This document shows, piece after piece, positions 16,030-24,433 of a stretch of DNA of 38,158 bases; positions within the stretch are counted from its first letter, which is position 1, and each line of letters begins with the position of its first letter. The stretch is from Chitinophagales bacterium (GTDB taxonomy: Bacteria; Bacteroidota; Bacteroidia; Chitinophagales; Saprospiraceae). The notes beneath the pieces were generated by a model that searched no databases, was not told the origin of the DNA, and worked only from the letters and a program-made list of their open reading frames with translations. Made by a program: the position numbers and the translations under genes. The stretch spans positions 1-38,158 of the forward strand of contig JAAFJT010000045.1 in assembly GCA_013298955.1 (NCBI GenBank), given 5' to 3'.

Positions 16030-16404
16030 TTAACGTTTTAACAAAACCCCATACGTCTGTCCATCTATGCCTAAAACCGTATTAGGAAATACACTACGCG
16101 CTTCCTCTAATATTGGATTTAAATCAATATATCGACTCGAATAATGTCCTTCCGTTCTACCCGCCATCGCCATAGACGTTAACAGCCCTGCCAAACCAAA
16201 AATATGGTCTCCATGTAAGTGCGTGATAAAAATATTTCTTATTTTATTTTTGCGAATTTGAAACTCCTGCATGCGAAATTGAGTCCCTTCCCCGCAATCT
16301 ATCAAAAATAATTGTTCCTGAATGTTCAAAACTTGGGCTGATAACCAACGATTGTTCGCAGGTACAGCCGCATTAGAACCCAATATCGTTAATTCAAATT
16401 TCAT
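16030..16404 (-). pseudogene. rnz: Ribonuclease Z with large internal deletion
   Basis: Ribonuclease Z, a metallo-beta-lactamase-fold endonuclease, trims tRNA 3' ends and is usually about 300 aa. Here only 124 aa remain. Residues 1-84 match the normal N-terminus, including LGSNAAVPANNR, DCGEGTQFRMQ and the metal motif THLHGDHIFGLAGLL. Directly after GRTE the sequence continues with the normal C-terminal GHYSSRYIDLNPILEEARSV. About 180 central residues, with the remaining metal ligands and the flexible arm, are missing in frame. The product is almost certainly not an active nuclease. It is the last gene after the two membrane proteins, 18 nt downstream. A real deletion or a misassembly are both possible. 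Confidence 0.85.
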
Positions 16405-16422
16405 ATAAAATTATTTTAAATC

Positions 16423-17583
16423 CTAAAATTCACTACTCGCTCCTCCCCCACCCGTGTCGCCGCCACCGAATGTTACGCCTGTGTTTTCAGGGGTTTGTTG
16501 CGTTTTTAAAATTTGGCTTACGACCAATGTTTCTAATAAATTATTTTTATGGGCTATTGCTTCATCTGAAAACCCCCATTTGGGCGTTTTGAGTTGTCGA
16601 ATTAAAAAAATAGATAATCCTATTAATAACGCTCCACTTAGCGTTAAAGCAACTTCTGATGGCATCACAGAATAATAACACCTGTACGTAGCAATGGAAA
16701 ACAACATACATAATAACGATATTATCAAAAACTTACGTTCTCTCAAATGATGTGCAGCATATAAATACAAGATAGGTATGGTTATCGTAAAAAACCAAAA
16801 AAGAAAGGCAAACGGAATTTGAACCGATGGATATTGATTTTCTAAGTTCGCACTACATTCGCGCACCACCCAATAATTGCCCCCAGCATAAAAACCAACC
16901 AATGCAACCGTTTCCAATAAATCTGCGGCATCATGCCAATAAAAATAACCATTATTTTGTTTTAACTGCCTTGAAGCCAAACCAATAATCGCCCAATAAA
17001 GCATCGTTGCGAAAGGCAAAATGGCTTTCCCAAAAGGAAATTTTGCCAAAATCAAAAATAACAACGCATTCAACGAGCCTGCCAAAAAAACACTTAAAAA
17101 AACATCGCCATATCGCCATGCTGCTATACCTATAATCAAACTCGTTAGGCTCACATTTGCAATGGAGAAATCCGTAAAATGGAATAGCAGTACCAAACTG
17201 ATATTCAGAGAAAAACAAGCTGTATAAATTAAAGCGTTATCCGTTCCTGCCCTATATAATTTCTGATTACTGAAATTATCCAAATTTTCGATAAATAAAA
17301 ACAGTATCAACGATAGAATCAATTGAGCGAAGCCTATAACGCGCTCATCACCCTTAAAAAGTAATTCGCCAAACAGGAGTGCCAAAATGCCTTCAATGAA
17401 AAATATCACAAATGTCGTAAAAATAAATAGCCCAATTTTGACAAAAGGATTCGATTGATAAAAGTCAGATGGGAAGGCTTGTTTCGTATTTTTTAATTGC
17501 TCATCCGTCAACATGCCTTCTGTATGCAAATCAGACGCGCCTGCTTGAATTTGTTCGTTAAAAACAGATTGTTTGTTATACAT
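16423..17583 (-). CDS. DUF4401-like multispanning membrane protein
   Basis: A 386-aa inner-membrane protein with about ten hydrophobic helices from residue 45 to 340. The soluble N-terminus has the short LTDEQLKN helix seen in this group. The C-terminus ends GVTFGGGDTGGGGASSEF, a glycine-rich tail like those that end some TPM-domain membrane proteins. The pairing with a DUF2157-like protein immediately upstream (15-nt gap) is typical of these families, whose function is unknown. It is probably co-transcribed with the genes at 17599 and 16030. The family name is from general resemblance, not a search. Confidence 0.8.
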   Translation of the reverse strand: MYNKQSVFNEQIQAGASDLHTEGMLTDEQLKNTKQAFPSDFYQSNPFVKIGLFIFTTFVIFFIEGILALLFGELLFKGDERVIGFAQLILSLILFLFIENLDNFSNQKLYRAGTDNALIYTACFSLNISLVLLFHFTDFSIANVSLTSLIIGIAAWRYGDVFLSVFLAGSLNALLFLILAKFPFGKAILPFATMLYWAIIGLASRQLKQNNGYFYWHDAADLLETVALVGFYAGGNYWVVRECSANLENQYPSVQIPFAFLFWFFTITIPILYLYAAHHLRERKFLIISLLCMLFSIATYRCYYSVMPSEVALTLSGALLIGLSIFLIRQLKTPKWGFSDEAIAHKNNLLETLVVSQILKTQQTPENTGVTFGGGDTGGGGASSEF

Positions 17584-17598
17584 GATTTTAGGGTTGGT

Positions 17599-18549
17599 TT
17601 AAGAATGTACGTTGAGTATTTTTTTATAATTTGTAAAAAACAAAACAATCGCAAAACAAGATGCAAAACCATAATAAATGATCCCGCTGGCATTGTTCAA
17701 CGAGCTCAACAAAACATAAGTTGTCCCGATATAGCCATAAATAACACCCATCAGCAAGAATAAATGAGAGCCTGTTTTTCTTGCATACCAAACGAATGTC
17801 ATACATAAAGGCATCATTATCAACCAAAACCATTTGCTATGGGCAAAAGTAGCCGCCAAACTCGCTATTACCGCCAGATTGCCGCCCAGCATATAATACG
17901 AGTAACTAAAATGGGCTTTTATATTTTTTATTTCGGAAAATACTCCAATTGCAATTAAAAATAGCCCAATACCAATGGCTGACCAAACTAAATGAATGTT
18001 TGAAAAATCATTTTTCGTTATATCTAACGGGGCAATCGTCAAACCTGCCCAAGTTGCTAACGCCGTCATTGCCATCGTCAAAACGCCTTTATGGTCAAAA
18101 CGATAAGCCGCTAAAAAAAACAAAAGAGCTGGAATGAAGGTTGCCAACCCATATTTTGTTCCAAAAATTTGATATTGATATTGTAAATAACCTTCTAAAA
18201 TCAGAAAAGTCATGCAACTCAATAACAAGGCATAATCTGCAAAAGTGCTCGGATTTTGAATCGCGCCATCCGTATAAGGTTGTCGTTTAGAATACGCAAA
18301 CGCACCCGTTACAAGACTGACAAGCGCAATTAAAGCTATAATTGCTTGGTGTCCAATGGTATCAATATGTTTGTAAATCAACATACCAAGTCCACCACAA
18401 AAAAGGCTAATCCCCGAAAGCAGCATCAAACGCAATTCTGAATGCACCGAAAGGGGGCGGTTTTCTATATGCGTTTGCGCAGCATCTCGTTGAGGCACGT
18501 CGATAATCGCTTTTTCAAGCAAATGGTTTAAAATATTTTTAAGAGTCAT
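17599..18549 (-). CDS. DUF2157-like multispanning membrane protein
   Basis: A 316-aa inner-membrane protein with a short soluble N-terminal helix (LLEKAIIDVPQRDAAQTHIE) followed by about ten helices from residue 40 onward. The layout (N-terminal cytoplasmic helix, then paired hydrophobic helices) resembles DUF2157 proteins, which commonly adjoin DUF4401 proteins as here. There is no catalytic motif and the function is unknown. It is first in a three-gene minus-strand unit. A promoter candidate lies at 18587-18618, about 30 nt from the ATG. Confidence 0.8.
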   Translation of the reverse strand: MTLKNILNHLLEKAIIDVPQRDAAQTHIENRPLSVHSELRLMLLSGISLFCGGLGMLIYKHIDTIGHQAIIALIALVSLVTGAFAYSKRQPYTDGAIQNPSTFADYALLLSCMTFLILEGYLQYQYQIFGTKYGLATFIPALLFFLAAYRFDHKGVLTMAMTALATWAGLTIAPLDITKNDFSNIHLVWSAIGIGLFLIAIGVFSEIKNIKAHFSYSYYMLGGNLAVIASLAATFAHSKWFWLIMMPLCMTFVWYARKTGSHLFLLMGVIYGYIGTTYVLLSSLNNASGIIYYGFASCFAIVLFFTNYKKILNVHS

Positions 18550-18586
18550 CTTGGTTTTAAGTAAAAAATTGGAGTATGGAGTAAAT

Positions 18587-18618
18587 CAAGGTTAAAGATA
18601 ATCTTTTTGAAACACAAA
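18587..18618 (-). promoter_or_regulatory. Putative promoter of the DUF2157-DUF4401-rnz unit
   Basis: On the minus strand TTTG (18618-18615), a 20-bp spacer and TAACCTTG (18594-18587) match the Bacteroidota -33/-7 arrangement with one mismatch in the -7 box. The -33 box lies inside the left arm of the inverted repeat at 18611-18689. Confidence 0.5.
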
Positions 18619-18689
18619 AGGCACAATATTGATAAAATCAATACAAAATTTTGTTGTATTCATTTTACCAGTATCATGCCTTTTGTGTT
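18611..18689. repeat. 79-bp imperfect inverted repeat
   Basis: The arms AACACAAAAGGCA... (18611 onward) and their inverse (ending 18689) pair over about 36 bp with several mismatches. It lies between sucC's 3' end and the next minus-strand promoter. It is followed by GATTATCAAC and an AT-rich stretch homologous to 2333-2371. Confidence 0.75.
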
Positions 18690-18725
18690 GATTATCAACA
18701 CATTGCAAATATATGTTTTATTTTA

Positions 18726-18889
18726 CAGCAATTTCCGCTTTGGAAAATTCTTGAAATAGGATGCTGGTGATTTCAAGGATTTTAAGGATATTTTCAGATG
18801 AATATCGCAAATTTTAACTAAAAAGCTCCTTTTTATCCTTCAAATCATAAGCATCCTATTTCAAAAATTTCCAAAGCGGCAATTGCTGT
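18726..18889. repeat. 164-bp inverted repeat abutting the sucC stop
   Basis: The outer arms, from ACAGCAATTTCCGCTTTGGA (18726) and ending in the inverse at 18889, pair with small gaps for about 40 bp. The inner part (AAGGATTTTAAGGATATTTT against a TCC-rich inverse) pairs more loosely. The right end touches the sucC stop codon (18890-18892). The outer 16 bp are the same as those at 2372-2387, but the core is unrelated. Confidence 0.85.
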
Positions 18890-20080
18890 TTATTTTAAAA
18901 CGTCCGCTACTGCTTCCGCTGCCTCTTTCAATAAAATAGCAGAACGCACTTTTAAACCCGATTCATCAATCATTTTTTTAGCAATATCGGCATTCGTCCC
19001 CTGTAAACGCACAATAATCGGCACATGAATCGTACCCATATTTTTATAAGCGTCAATTACGCCTTGCGCCACACGGTCGCAACGCACGATACCCCCAAAA
19101 ATATTAATCAAAATCGCTTTTACATTCGGGTCGCTCAAAATAATTCGGAACGCTTTTTCAACCCTTTCCGCATTTGCCGTGCCGCCAACGTCCAAAAAAT
19201 TCGCAGGCTCACCACCTGACAATTTGATAACGTCCATCGTAGCCATCGCCAAACCCGCGCCATTCACCATGCAACCGACATTGCCATCCAATTTTACATA
19301 ATTCAAATCCGATTCTGCCGCCAACACTTCGGTCGGGTCTTCCTCTTCTTTGTCGCGCATTGCTTCCAAATCCGGATGCCGATACAACGCATTATCGTCA
19401 ATCGCCACTTTTGCATCCACTGCAATCACCGTATCTTGACTCGTTTTCAAACACGGATTGATTTCAAACAAACTCGCATCGCTCCCAATAAACGCCTTGT
19501 ACAAAGCCGTAATAAATTGAGACATTTCTTTAAAAGCCAAACCCGATAAACCCAAGTTAAAACAAATTTGACTAATTTGATACGATTGAAGCCCTACTAA
19601 CGGGTCCACAAAAGCCTTATGCACCAAATGCGGCGTTTCTTCTGCCACTTTTTCGATGTCCATACCGCCTTCTGTCGAATAAATAATCACATTCCGTTGC
19701 GTCGCACGGTCTGTTAAAATGCTGATATACAACTCTTTATGCGGTGACGGGCCAGGTGCATACACATCCTCCGCAACCAACACTTTGCGCACCAACTTAC
19801 CAGTGGGTGGCGTTTGAGGCGTAATCAATTGCATTCCAATAATCTTGGAAGCCACTTCTTGAGCCAATTCGGGGCTTTTTGCCAATTTCACGCCGCCGCC
19901 CTTGCCGCGTCCGCCAGCATGAATTTGAGCTTTGACCACACACCAGCCCGATTTACGCTCATCGCGCAAACGCACTGCTGCTGCATATGCTTCTTCGGGT
20001 GTCGTAGCCACAAATCCTTCTTGGATTTTCACGCCATAGCTTTTCAGCAATTCTTTACCTTGATATTCGTGCAAATTCAT
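18890..20080 (-). CDS. sucC: Succinate-CoA ligase, beta subunit
   Basis: The ATP-grasp beta subunit of succinyl-CoA synthetase, which interconverts succinyl-CoA + ADP + phosphate and succinate + CoA + ATP in the TCA cycle. The 396-aa length is normal. MNLHEYQGKELLKSYGV is the classic N-terminus and fixes the start at 20080, although the frame is open to 20107. KAQIHAGGRGKGGGVKLA forms the ATP-grasp nucleotide site, and NGAGLAMATMDVIKL...GGEPANFLDVGG plus FGGIVRCDRVAQGV form the CoA-ligase domain. The alpha subunit gene (sucD) is not in the window. A palindrome directly abuts the stop. Confidence 0.97.
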   Translation of the reverse strand: MNLHEYQGKELLKSYGVKIQEGFVATTPEEAYAAAVRLRDERKSGWCVVKAQIHAGGRGKGGGVKLAKSPELAQEVASKIIGMQLITPQTPPTGKLVRKVLVAEDVYAPGPSPHKELYISILTDRATQRNVIIYSTEGGMDIEKVAEETPHLVHKAFVDPLVGLQSYQISQICFNLGLSGLAFKEMSQFITALYKAFIGSDASLFEINPCLKTSQDTVIAVDAKVAIDDNALYRHPDLEAMRDKEEEDPTEVLAAESDLNYVKLDGNVGCMVNGAGLAMATMDVIKLSGGEPANFLDVGGTANAERVEKAFRIILSDPNVKAILINIFGGIVRCDRVAQGVIDAYKNMGTIHVPIIVRLQGTNADIAKKMIDESGLKVRSAILLKEAAEAVADVLK

Positions 20081-20300
20081 TGTCGCATAAGAGTTAATGT
20101 ATGACAAAAAATTATTGTATTATAATGATAATCAATGACTTATTTTGTAAAAAAACAACTTTTCATCATCACCAACGTTTAAAATTTTTTAACTTTTAGT
20201 TTTCAAATTTGCCAAACGCGCCCAAAGATACCGCTTTTTTTGAATTGCACAAGCAAAACACATCTGAAAATCTATATATTTTCTCAAACCCTTTTTTCCA

Positions 20301-20335
20301 TTGGAAAATTAACATAAAAACTTACTTAGATTTTG
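20301..20335 (+). promoter_or_regulatory. Weak promoter candidate of the CotH pair
   Basis: TTG at 20301-20303 and TAGATTTTG at 20327-20335, a TA-N3-TTTG variant of the -7 box, spaced by 23 bp. Both boxes deviate from the consensus, so support is limited. Confidence 0.3.
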
Positions 20336-20433
20336 CATTTAAACGTTAATATTGCGTTAAAATAAGAAATCTTACAATGTATTACAATATTCCTACAATT
20401 GAATATCATTTTTACATAATGAAATTTACAAAT

Positions 20434-22083
20434 ATGAGATACATAAAACCCATCCTTTTCATGGCTTGGTTGAGTCAGCTGCCGTATTTACTCACCGCGC
20501 AAAATGGCGCAAAAGATTTATATGATAATACATTTGTGCATCCGATAGAGATGCGTTTTGCCCAATCGAACTGGGCAGAACGGTTAGATTCGATGCGTTT
20601 GTATGGAGATGCGATGCTGCTTGCAACCATCAAAATAGATGGTGTTGAGTATCAAAATGTCGGCGTTAATTATCGCGGCGGAACCGTAAAAATGACCAAC
20701 CCAAAGCGTAATGCGTTTAAAATCAAGCTCAATCATATTGATAAAAATCAAAATCATCAAGGGCATACCCAAATTTATTTGTCCAATACGTTGCGCGACC
20801 CAAGCATGGTTCGAGAGGTTTTGACTTCGGAAATTTTGCGAAAGTATATGCCTGCACCGCGTGCAAGTTACAACAATTTGTTGGTCAATGGGGCGAATAC
20901 AGGTTTGTTTGTGCATCTTGAATCCGTGAATGAAGCCTTTTTGCAAACTCATTTTGGGGATTCGGAAGGGGCTTTTTTTAGGAGTCCGCAAGACATTCGA
21001 GATGAGGAGCGAGAACGGCAATTTGGGAGTGGAATGAATGGTTGCGAGGTAAAATTATTTGGTTCGTTGCGGTATTCGGAGCATCCGAACTGTTATACGC
21101 CCTATTTTGAATTGTTGAGCAAGTCAGGTTGGGACGATTTAATGACATTGACCAAGATTTTAAACGAAAAAACAGAATTGCTTGAACAAGTTTTGAATGT
21201 AGATAGGGTTTTATGGTTATTGGCGTTTAATAATGTGACGGCGAGTTTGAATAGTTATTCAGGTTCGTATAGTTCTAATTATTATTTGTACAAGGATAAA
21301 ACAGGTCGTTTTTCGATGTTGGCGGGCGATATGAATTTTGCATTTGGCTCTTTTAAAAATGCAGGCGAAGGTAAAGGCGATTTAGATTTGCAAGGTTTGA
21401 GCGAATTGCCACCCAATTTGCATCAAGAAAATTTAGCGAAACCATTGATTTTTAAACTCTTAAATATTCCAAGTTATAAAAAAGTTTATTTTTCGCATGT
21501 AAAACAAATTTTAACAGATTGTTTTGAAAATGATTGGTATGAAAAACGCGCTCAAACGTTACAATCCATGATTCAAACGAATTTCGTTAATGATCCAAAC
21601 AAATCATATCAATTGGCTGATTTTCAAAAAAGTTTAAATGCGACAGTTGGAGAAAGAAGTAAAATTCCGGGTATTGTAGAATTGATGTCGAAACGAATTA
21701 AATTTTTAAAAAGAACACCTGAATTAAATTTTATTCCGCCTGCGATTTCAGATATTCGCATCACGAATCGAGAAAAGTTTAGTAATAAAACGGTTACAGC
21801 CTTTCACATTAAAGCAAAAGTAGATAGATTCCCCAAAATAGTGCGTTTGTATTATAGAACGAATGTATCTGAATCTTTTAAATCTGTTGGGATGCAAGAT
21901 GATGGAAAAAGTCATGATGGCGAGCAAGGCGATAAAATTTTTGGAGCCGTCATAGAGCCGAATGGACAATTTGAAGCGATTGAATATTACGTTGTTGCCG
22001 AAAATGGAGTCGGCATTTCGTATGAACCTGCCAATTATATGTTTCAAACACTCAAAGCAAATTTGAAAGAACTTAATAAATAA
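20434..22083 (+). CDS. CotH-type protein kinase-like secreted protein, copy 1
   Basis: A 549-aa protein of the CotH family, whose spore-coat relatives are atypical protein kinases. The signal peptide MRYIKPILFMAWLSQLPYLLTAQ supports the start at 20434 (ATGs at 20377 and 20419 are also in frame). Conserved pieces: VGVNYRGGT, LRDPSMVREVLTSEILRKYMPAPRASY, LLVNGANTGLFVHLESVNEAF and GDMNFAFGSF, the D-x-N metal-site position. The C-terminal 100 residues (IRLYYRTN-like strand, DDGKSHDGEQGDKIFG, YYVVAENG) form a beta-rich domain. It is a tandem paralogue of the next gene, 34 nt away. Its phosphorylation substrate, if any, is unknown. Confidence 0.88.
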   Translation: MRYIKPILFMAWLSQLPYLLTAQNGAKDLYDNTFVHPIEMRFAQSNWAERLDSMRLYGDAMLLATIKIDGVEYQNVGVNYRGGTVKMTNPKRNAFKIKLNHIDKNQNHQGHTQIYLSNTLRDPSMVREVLTSEILRKYMPAPRASYNNLLVNGANTGLFVHLESVNEAFLQTHFGDSEGAFFRSPQDIRDEERERQFGSGMNGCEVKLFGSLRYSEHPNCYTPYFELLSKSGWDDLMTLTKILNEKTELLEQVLNVDRVLWLLAFNNVTASLNSYSGSYSSNYYLYKDKTGRFSMLAGDMNFAFGSFKNAGEGKGDLDLQGLSELPPNLHQENLAKPLIFKLLNIPSYKKVYFSHVKQILTDCFENDWYEKRAQTLQSMIQTNFVNDPNKSYQLADFQKSLNATVGERSKIPGIVELMSKRIKFLKRTPELNFIPPAISDIRITNREKFSNKTVTAFHIKAKVDRFPKIVRLYYRTNVSESFKSVGMQDDGKSHDGEQGDKIFGAVIEPNGQFEAIEYYVVAENGVGISYEPANYMFQTLKANLKELNK

Positions 22084-22117
22084 TTTTTTAATTCAAATAA
22101 AATTTAAAATAAAACTG

Positions 22118-23689
22118 ATGCGCTACTTTTGTTTTATATACTTGATTATCAATAGTTTAGGTTTAAAGGCTCAATCGCTTTATGATATTCAAACGGTTAA
22201 AGAAATTCGATTATCATTTGAACAAAAAGATTGGGATGCATTCATGGATTCGGTCAAAAAAAGCAATGGAGAGACGCGTTTGATAGGCGATTTAATGATA
22301 GATGGTCAAGCATTTCCCAAAGTGGGAGTCCGTTATAAAGGCAATAGTTCGTATTTTAATGTGCGACATGCCAATCTTTCTAAATTGCCCTTGAACATCA
22401 AAATCAACGAAACCGATAAGAAAGCATTGATTTTCAATAAGTATAATACATTGAAATTAAGCAATGTGTTTAGAGACCCAAGTTTCGTTCGAGAAGCATT
22501 GAGTTATGAGATCATCCGAAAATACATGCCTGCTCCAGAAGCTAATTTCGCAAAAGTATCTATTAACAATCAATTATTAGGCGTTTATAACAACATCGAA
22601 TCCTTAGATGGTAATTTTATTAAAAATCATTTTAATACCGATAAAGGTTGGTGGGTGAAATGCGACCCTGAATGGAATGCCAAAGAACCTGCCAATTGTC
22701 AAAAAGGAGATAAATCATCGCTGCTTTATTTGGGTGAAGACTCCACTTGTTATAAAAATTTCTATGAAATTGGAGACCATGGGAACTGGAAAGAATGGAT
22801 TGATTTCATCAAAATATTGAATCAAGAACCCGAAAAAATTGAAAAGTATTTGAATGTGGATCAAACGCTTTGGATGATGGCATTTAATAATGTGTTGGTC
22901 AATTTGGATTCGTATTTAGGACGCTTATCACATAATTTTTATATGTATCGCGGTGCAGATGGGCGTTTTACACCTGTGATTTGGGATTTGAACCTTTCCT
23001 TTGGCGGGTTTGCTTTGGATGGACAAAATCCCGCGCCTTTGACTTTGGAAGCCATGCAAACGATGAGCCCTTTTCTGCATCTCGAAAATAGTAAACGACC
23101 TTTATTTTCGCAATTGATGCAAAAAGAAACGTATCGAAAAATTTACATGCATCATTGCAAAACGATTTTAAAAGATTGGTTTTACAACGACGAATATTTG
23201 CACAAAGCGAATAAAATAATGCAAAACATTGATTATCATGTCAAATCAGATAAAAATAAATTATATAGTTATGAATTATTTCAACAAAATTTGAATCAAA
23301 CGGTCAGCATTGGAACCGTTCAAATTGTTGGAATTAAAGAGTTGATGCAAAAACGAATTGATTTTTTCAAGAATCATCCTGCTTTTAAAAAAGAAACACC
23401 GACTATTCAAACGCCTTTTACAGGGGTTGTGGAAGATAAAAAAAGTATTAAAGTGGGTGTAAAAGGTGCGAATCGAGTCTTTTTTTGTGTTCGGAATGAT
23501 GCGAATGCCGCTTATCGCTATTTGCCGATGTTTGATGATGGCAAACATGATGATGGTGCGGCAGGAGATGGCATTTTTGGTACGGTCTTTTTAGCCAAAA
23601 CGGGGATGCAATATTACATTTTAGCTGAAAATGATGATGCTGTTGGCTTATTGCCCGAAAGAGCAGGTTTTGAATTTCTCGAACTTTAA
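22118..23689 (+). CDS. CotH-type protein kinase-like secreted protein, copy 2
   Basis: A 523-aa paralogue of the preceding protein. Signal peptide MRYFCFIYLIINSLGLKAQ; then VGVRYKGNSSYF, KYNTLKLSNVFRDPSFVREA, YEIIRKYMPAPEANFAKV, LLGVYNNIESLDGNF and VIWDLNLSFGGF with the D-x-N pair, closer to the family consensus than copy 1. The C-terminal domain ends DDGKHDDGAAGDGIFGTVF ... YYILAENDDAV. The stop is at 23687-23689, but the last codons and the downstream sequence are repeated four times in the following spacer. It is co-directional with copy 1 and probably in the same transcript. Confidence 0.9.
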   Translation: MRYFCFIYLIINSLGLKAQSLYDIQTVKEIRLSFEQKDWDAFMDSVKKSNGETRLIGDLMIDGQAFPKVGVRYKGNSSYFNVRHANLSKLPLNIKINETDKKALIFNKYNTLKLSNVFRDPSFVREALSYEIIRKYMPAPEANFAKVSINNQLLGVYNNIESLDGNFIKNHFNTDKGWWVKCDPEWNAKEPANCQKGDKSSLLYLGEDSTCYKNFYEIGDHGNWKEWIDFIKILNQEPEKIEKYLNVDQTLWMMAFNNVLVNLDSYLGRLSHNFYMYRGADGRFTPVIWDLNLSFGGFALDGQNPAPLTLEAMQTMSPFLHLENSKRPLFSQLMQKETYRKIYMHHCKTILKDWFYNDEYLHKANKIMQNIDYHVKSDKNKLYSYELFQQNLNQTVSIGTVQIVGIKELMQKRIDFFKNHPAFKKETPTIQTPFTGVVEDKKSIKVGVKGANRVFFCVRNDANAAYRYLPMFDDGKHDDGAAGDGIFGTVFLAKTGMQYYILAENDDAVGLLPERAGFEFLEL

Positions 23690-23870
23690 AACACATAGGG
23701 CACATAGATTTCATAGGACACATAGACATAGAGCGTCTTTGCTCATTTTAGCTGAAAATGATGATGCTGTTGGCTTATTGCCCGAAAGAGCAGGTTTTGA
23801 ATTTCTCGAACTTTAAAACACATAGGGCACATAGATTTCATAGGACACATAGACATAGAGCGTCTTTGCT
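23617..23870. repeat. Exact 127-bp tandem duplication at the CotH 3' end
   Basis: 23617-23743 and 23744-23870 are identical, with mismatches immediately outside both ends. The unit covers the last 24 codons of the second CotH gene and 54 bp of spacer. The later copies in the same array have a 117-bp period, so this one step of 127 looks like a separate event or an assembly join. Confidence 0.9.
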
Positions 23871-24104
23871 GAAAATGATGATGCTGCTGGCTTATTGCCC
23901 GAAAGAGCAGGTTTTGAATTTCTCGAACTTTAAAACACATAGGGCACATAGATTTCATAGGACACATAGACATAGAGCGTCTTTGCTGAAAATGATGATG
24001 CTGTTGGCTTATTGCCCGAAAGAGCAGGTTTTGAATTTCTCGAACTTTAAAACACATAGGGCACATAGATTTCATAGGACACATAGACATAGAGCGTCTT
24101 TGCT
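23617..24104. repeat. Left-arm amplification: four tandem copies
   Basis: Copies start at 23617, 23744, 23871 and 23988 (the last two lack the first 10 bp of the unit). Each ends in ...CATAGACATAGAGCG.. and contains the words ACACATAGGGCACATAG and TTTCATAGGACACATAG. Copy 3 differs by one base (GCTGCTGG for GCTGTTGG), so the copies are not all recent. The 117-bp period is a multiple of three, so duplicated CotH tail codons stay open in this and the opposite frame, creating false ORFs. Confidence 0.9.
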
Positions 24105-24433
24105 TAGATTCGTTTATTTTTCAATGGATTGAACGAATCAAAACAAGCAGCATACCCTATGTGCCCTATGAAACCTATGTGCCCTATGTGTTGTAAAATC
24201 ATTAAGAAATCGTTGCATGAATACTACTACCGCTTATTTTTCAACGGATTGAACGAATCAAAACAAGCAGCAAAACTACCCTATGTGCCCTATGAAACCT
24301 ATGTGCCCTATGTGTTGTAAAAGTTGCATGAATACTACTACCGCTTATTTTTCAACGGATTGAACGAATCAAAACAAGCAGCAAAACTACCCTATGTGCC
24401 CTATGAAACCTATGTGCCCTATGTGTTGTAAAA
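24105..24433. repeat. Right-arm amplification: three tandem copies
   Basis: The repeated block includes TTATTTTTCAACGGATTGAA, CGAATCAAAACAAGCAGCA and CCCTATGTGCCCTATGAAAC, at 24114, 24234 and 24345 (periods 120 and 111; copies 2 and 3 exactly 111 bp apart at 24212-24433). The CTATGTGCCCTATG part is the reverse complement of the CATAGGGCACATAG part in the left-hand array, so the arms of one ancestral palindrome were amplified separately. Confidence 0.9.

Larger units (their letters stand above)
18550..18889. other. 340-bp intergenic region filled by two inverted repeats
   Basis: No gene. It contains the promoter candidate at 18587-18618, the 79-bp inverted repeat, a 36-bp linker homologous to the one at 2333-2371, and the 164-bp inverted repeat next to sucC. 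Together it is a mosaic of pieces also found at 2.3 kb. Confidence 0.8.

Noticed and set aside
5061-23870. 127-bp duplications as genuine regulatory or gene-inactivating events
   Set aside because: The identical length at three unrelated sites points to an assembly k-mer overlap. They are kept as repeats with this caveat.
23631-24132. Open frames on both strands encoding 39-residue repeats rich in His and Arg (MMMLLAYCPKEQVL..., MSMCPMKSMCPMCFK...)
   Set aside because: They arise because the 117-bp tandem unit is a multiple of three, so stop-free frames are simply repeated. The same DNA is the CotH 3' end in another frame, and no start signal or codon bias supports a protein.
24129-24320. 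Short open frame with CPMKPMCPMCC-type repeats
   Set aside because: It is the translation of the right-arm repeat array, which has no gene-like context.
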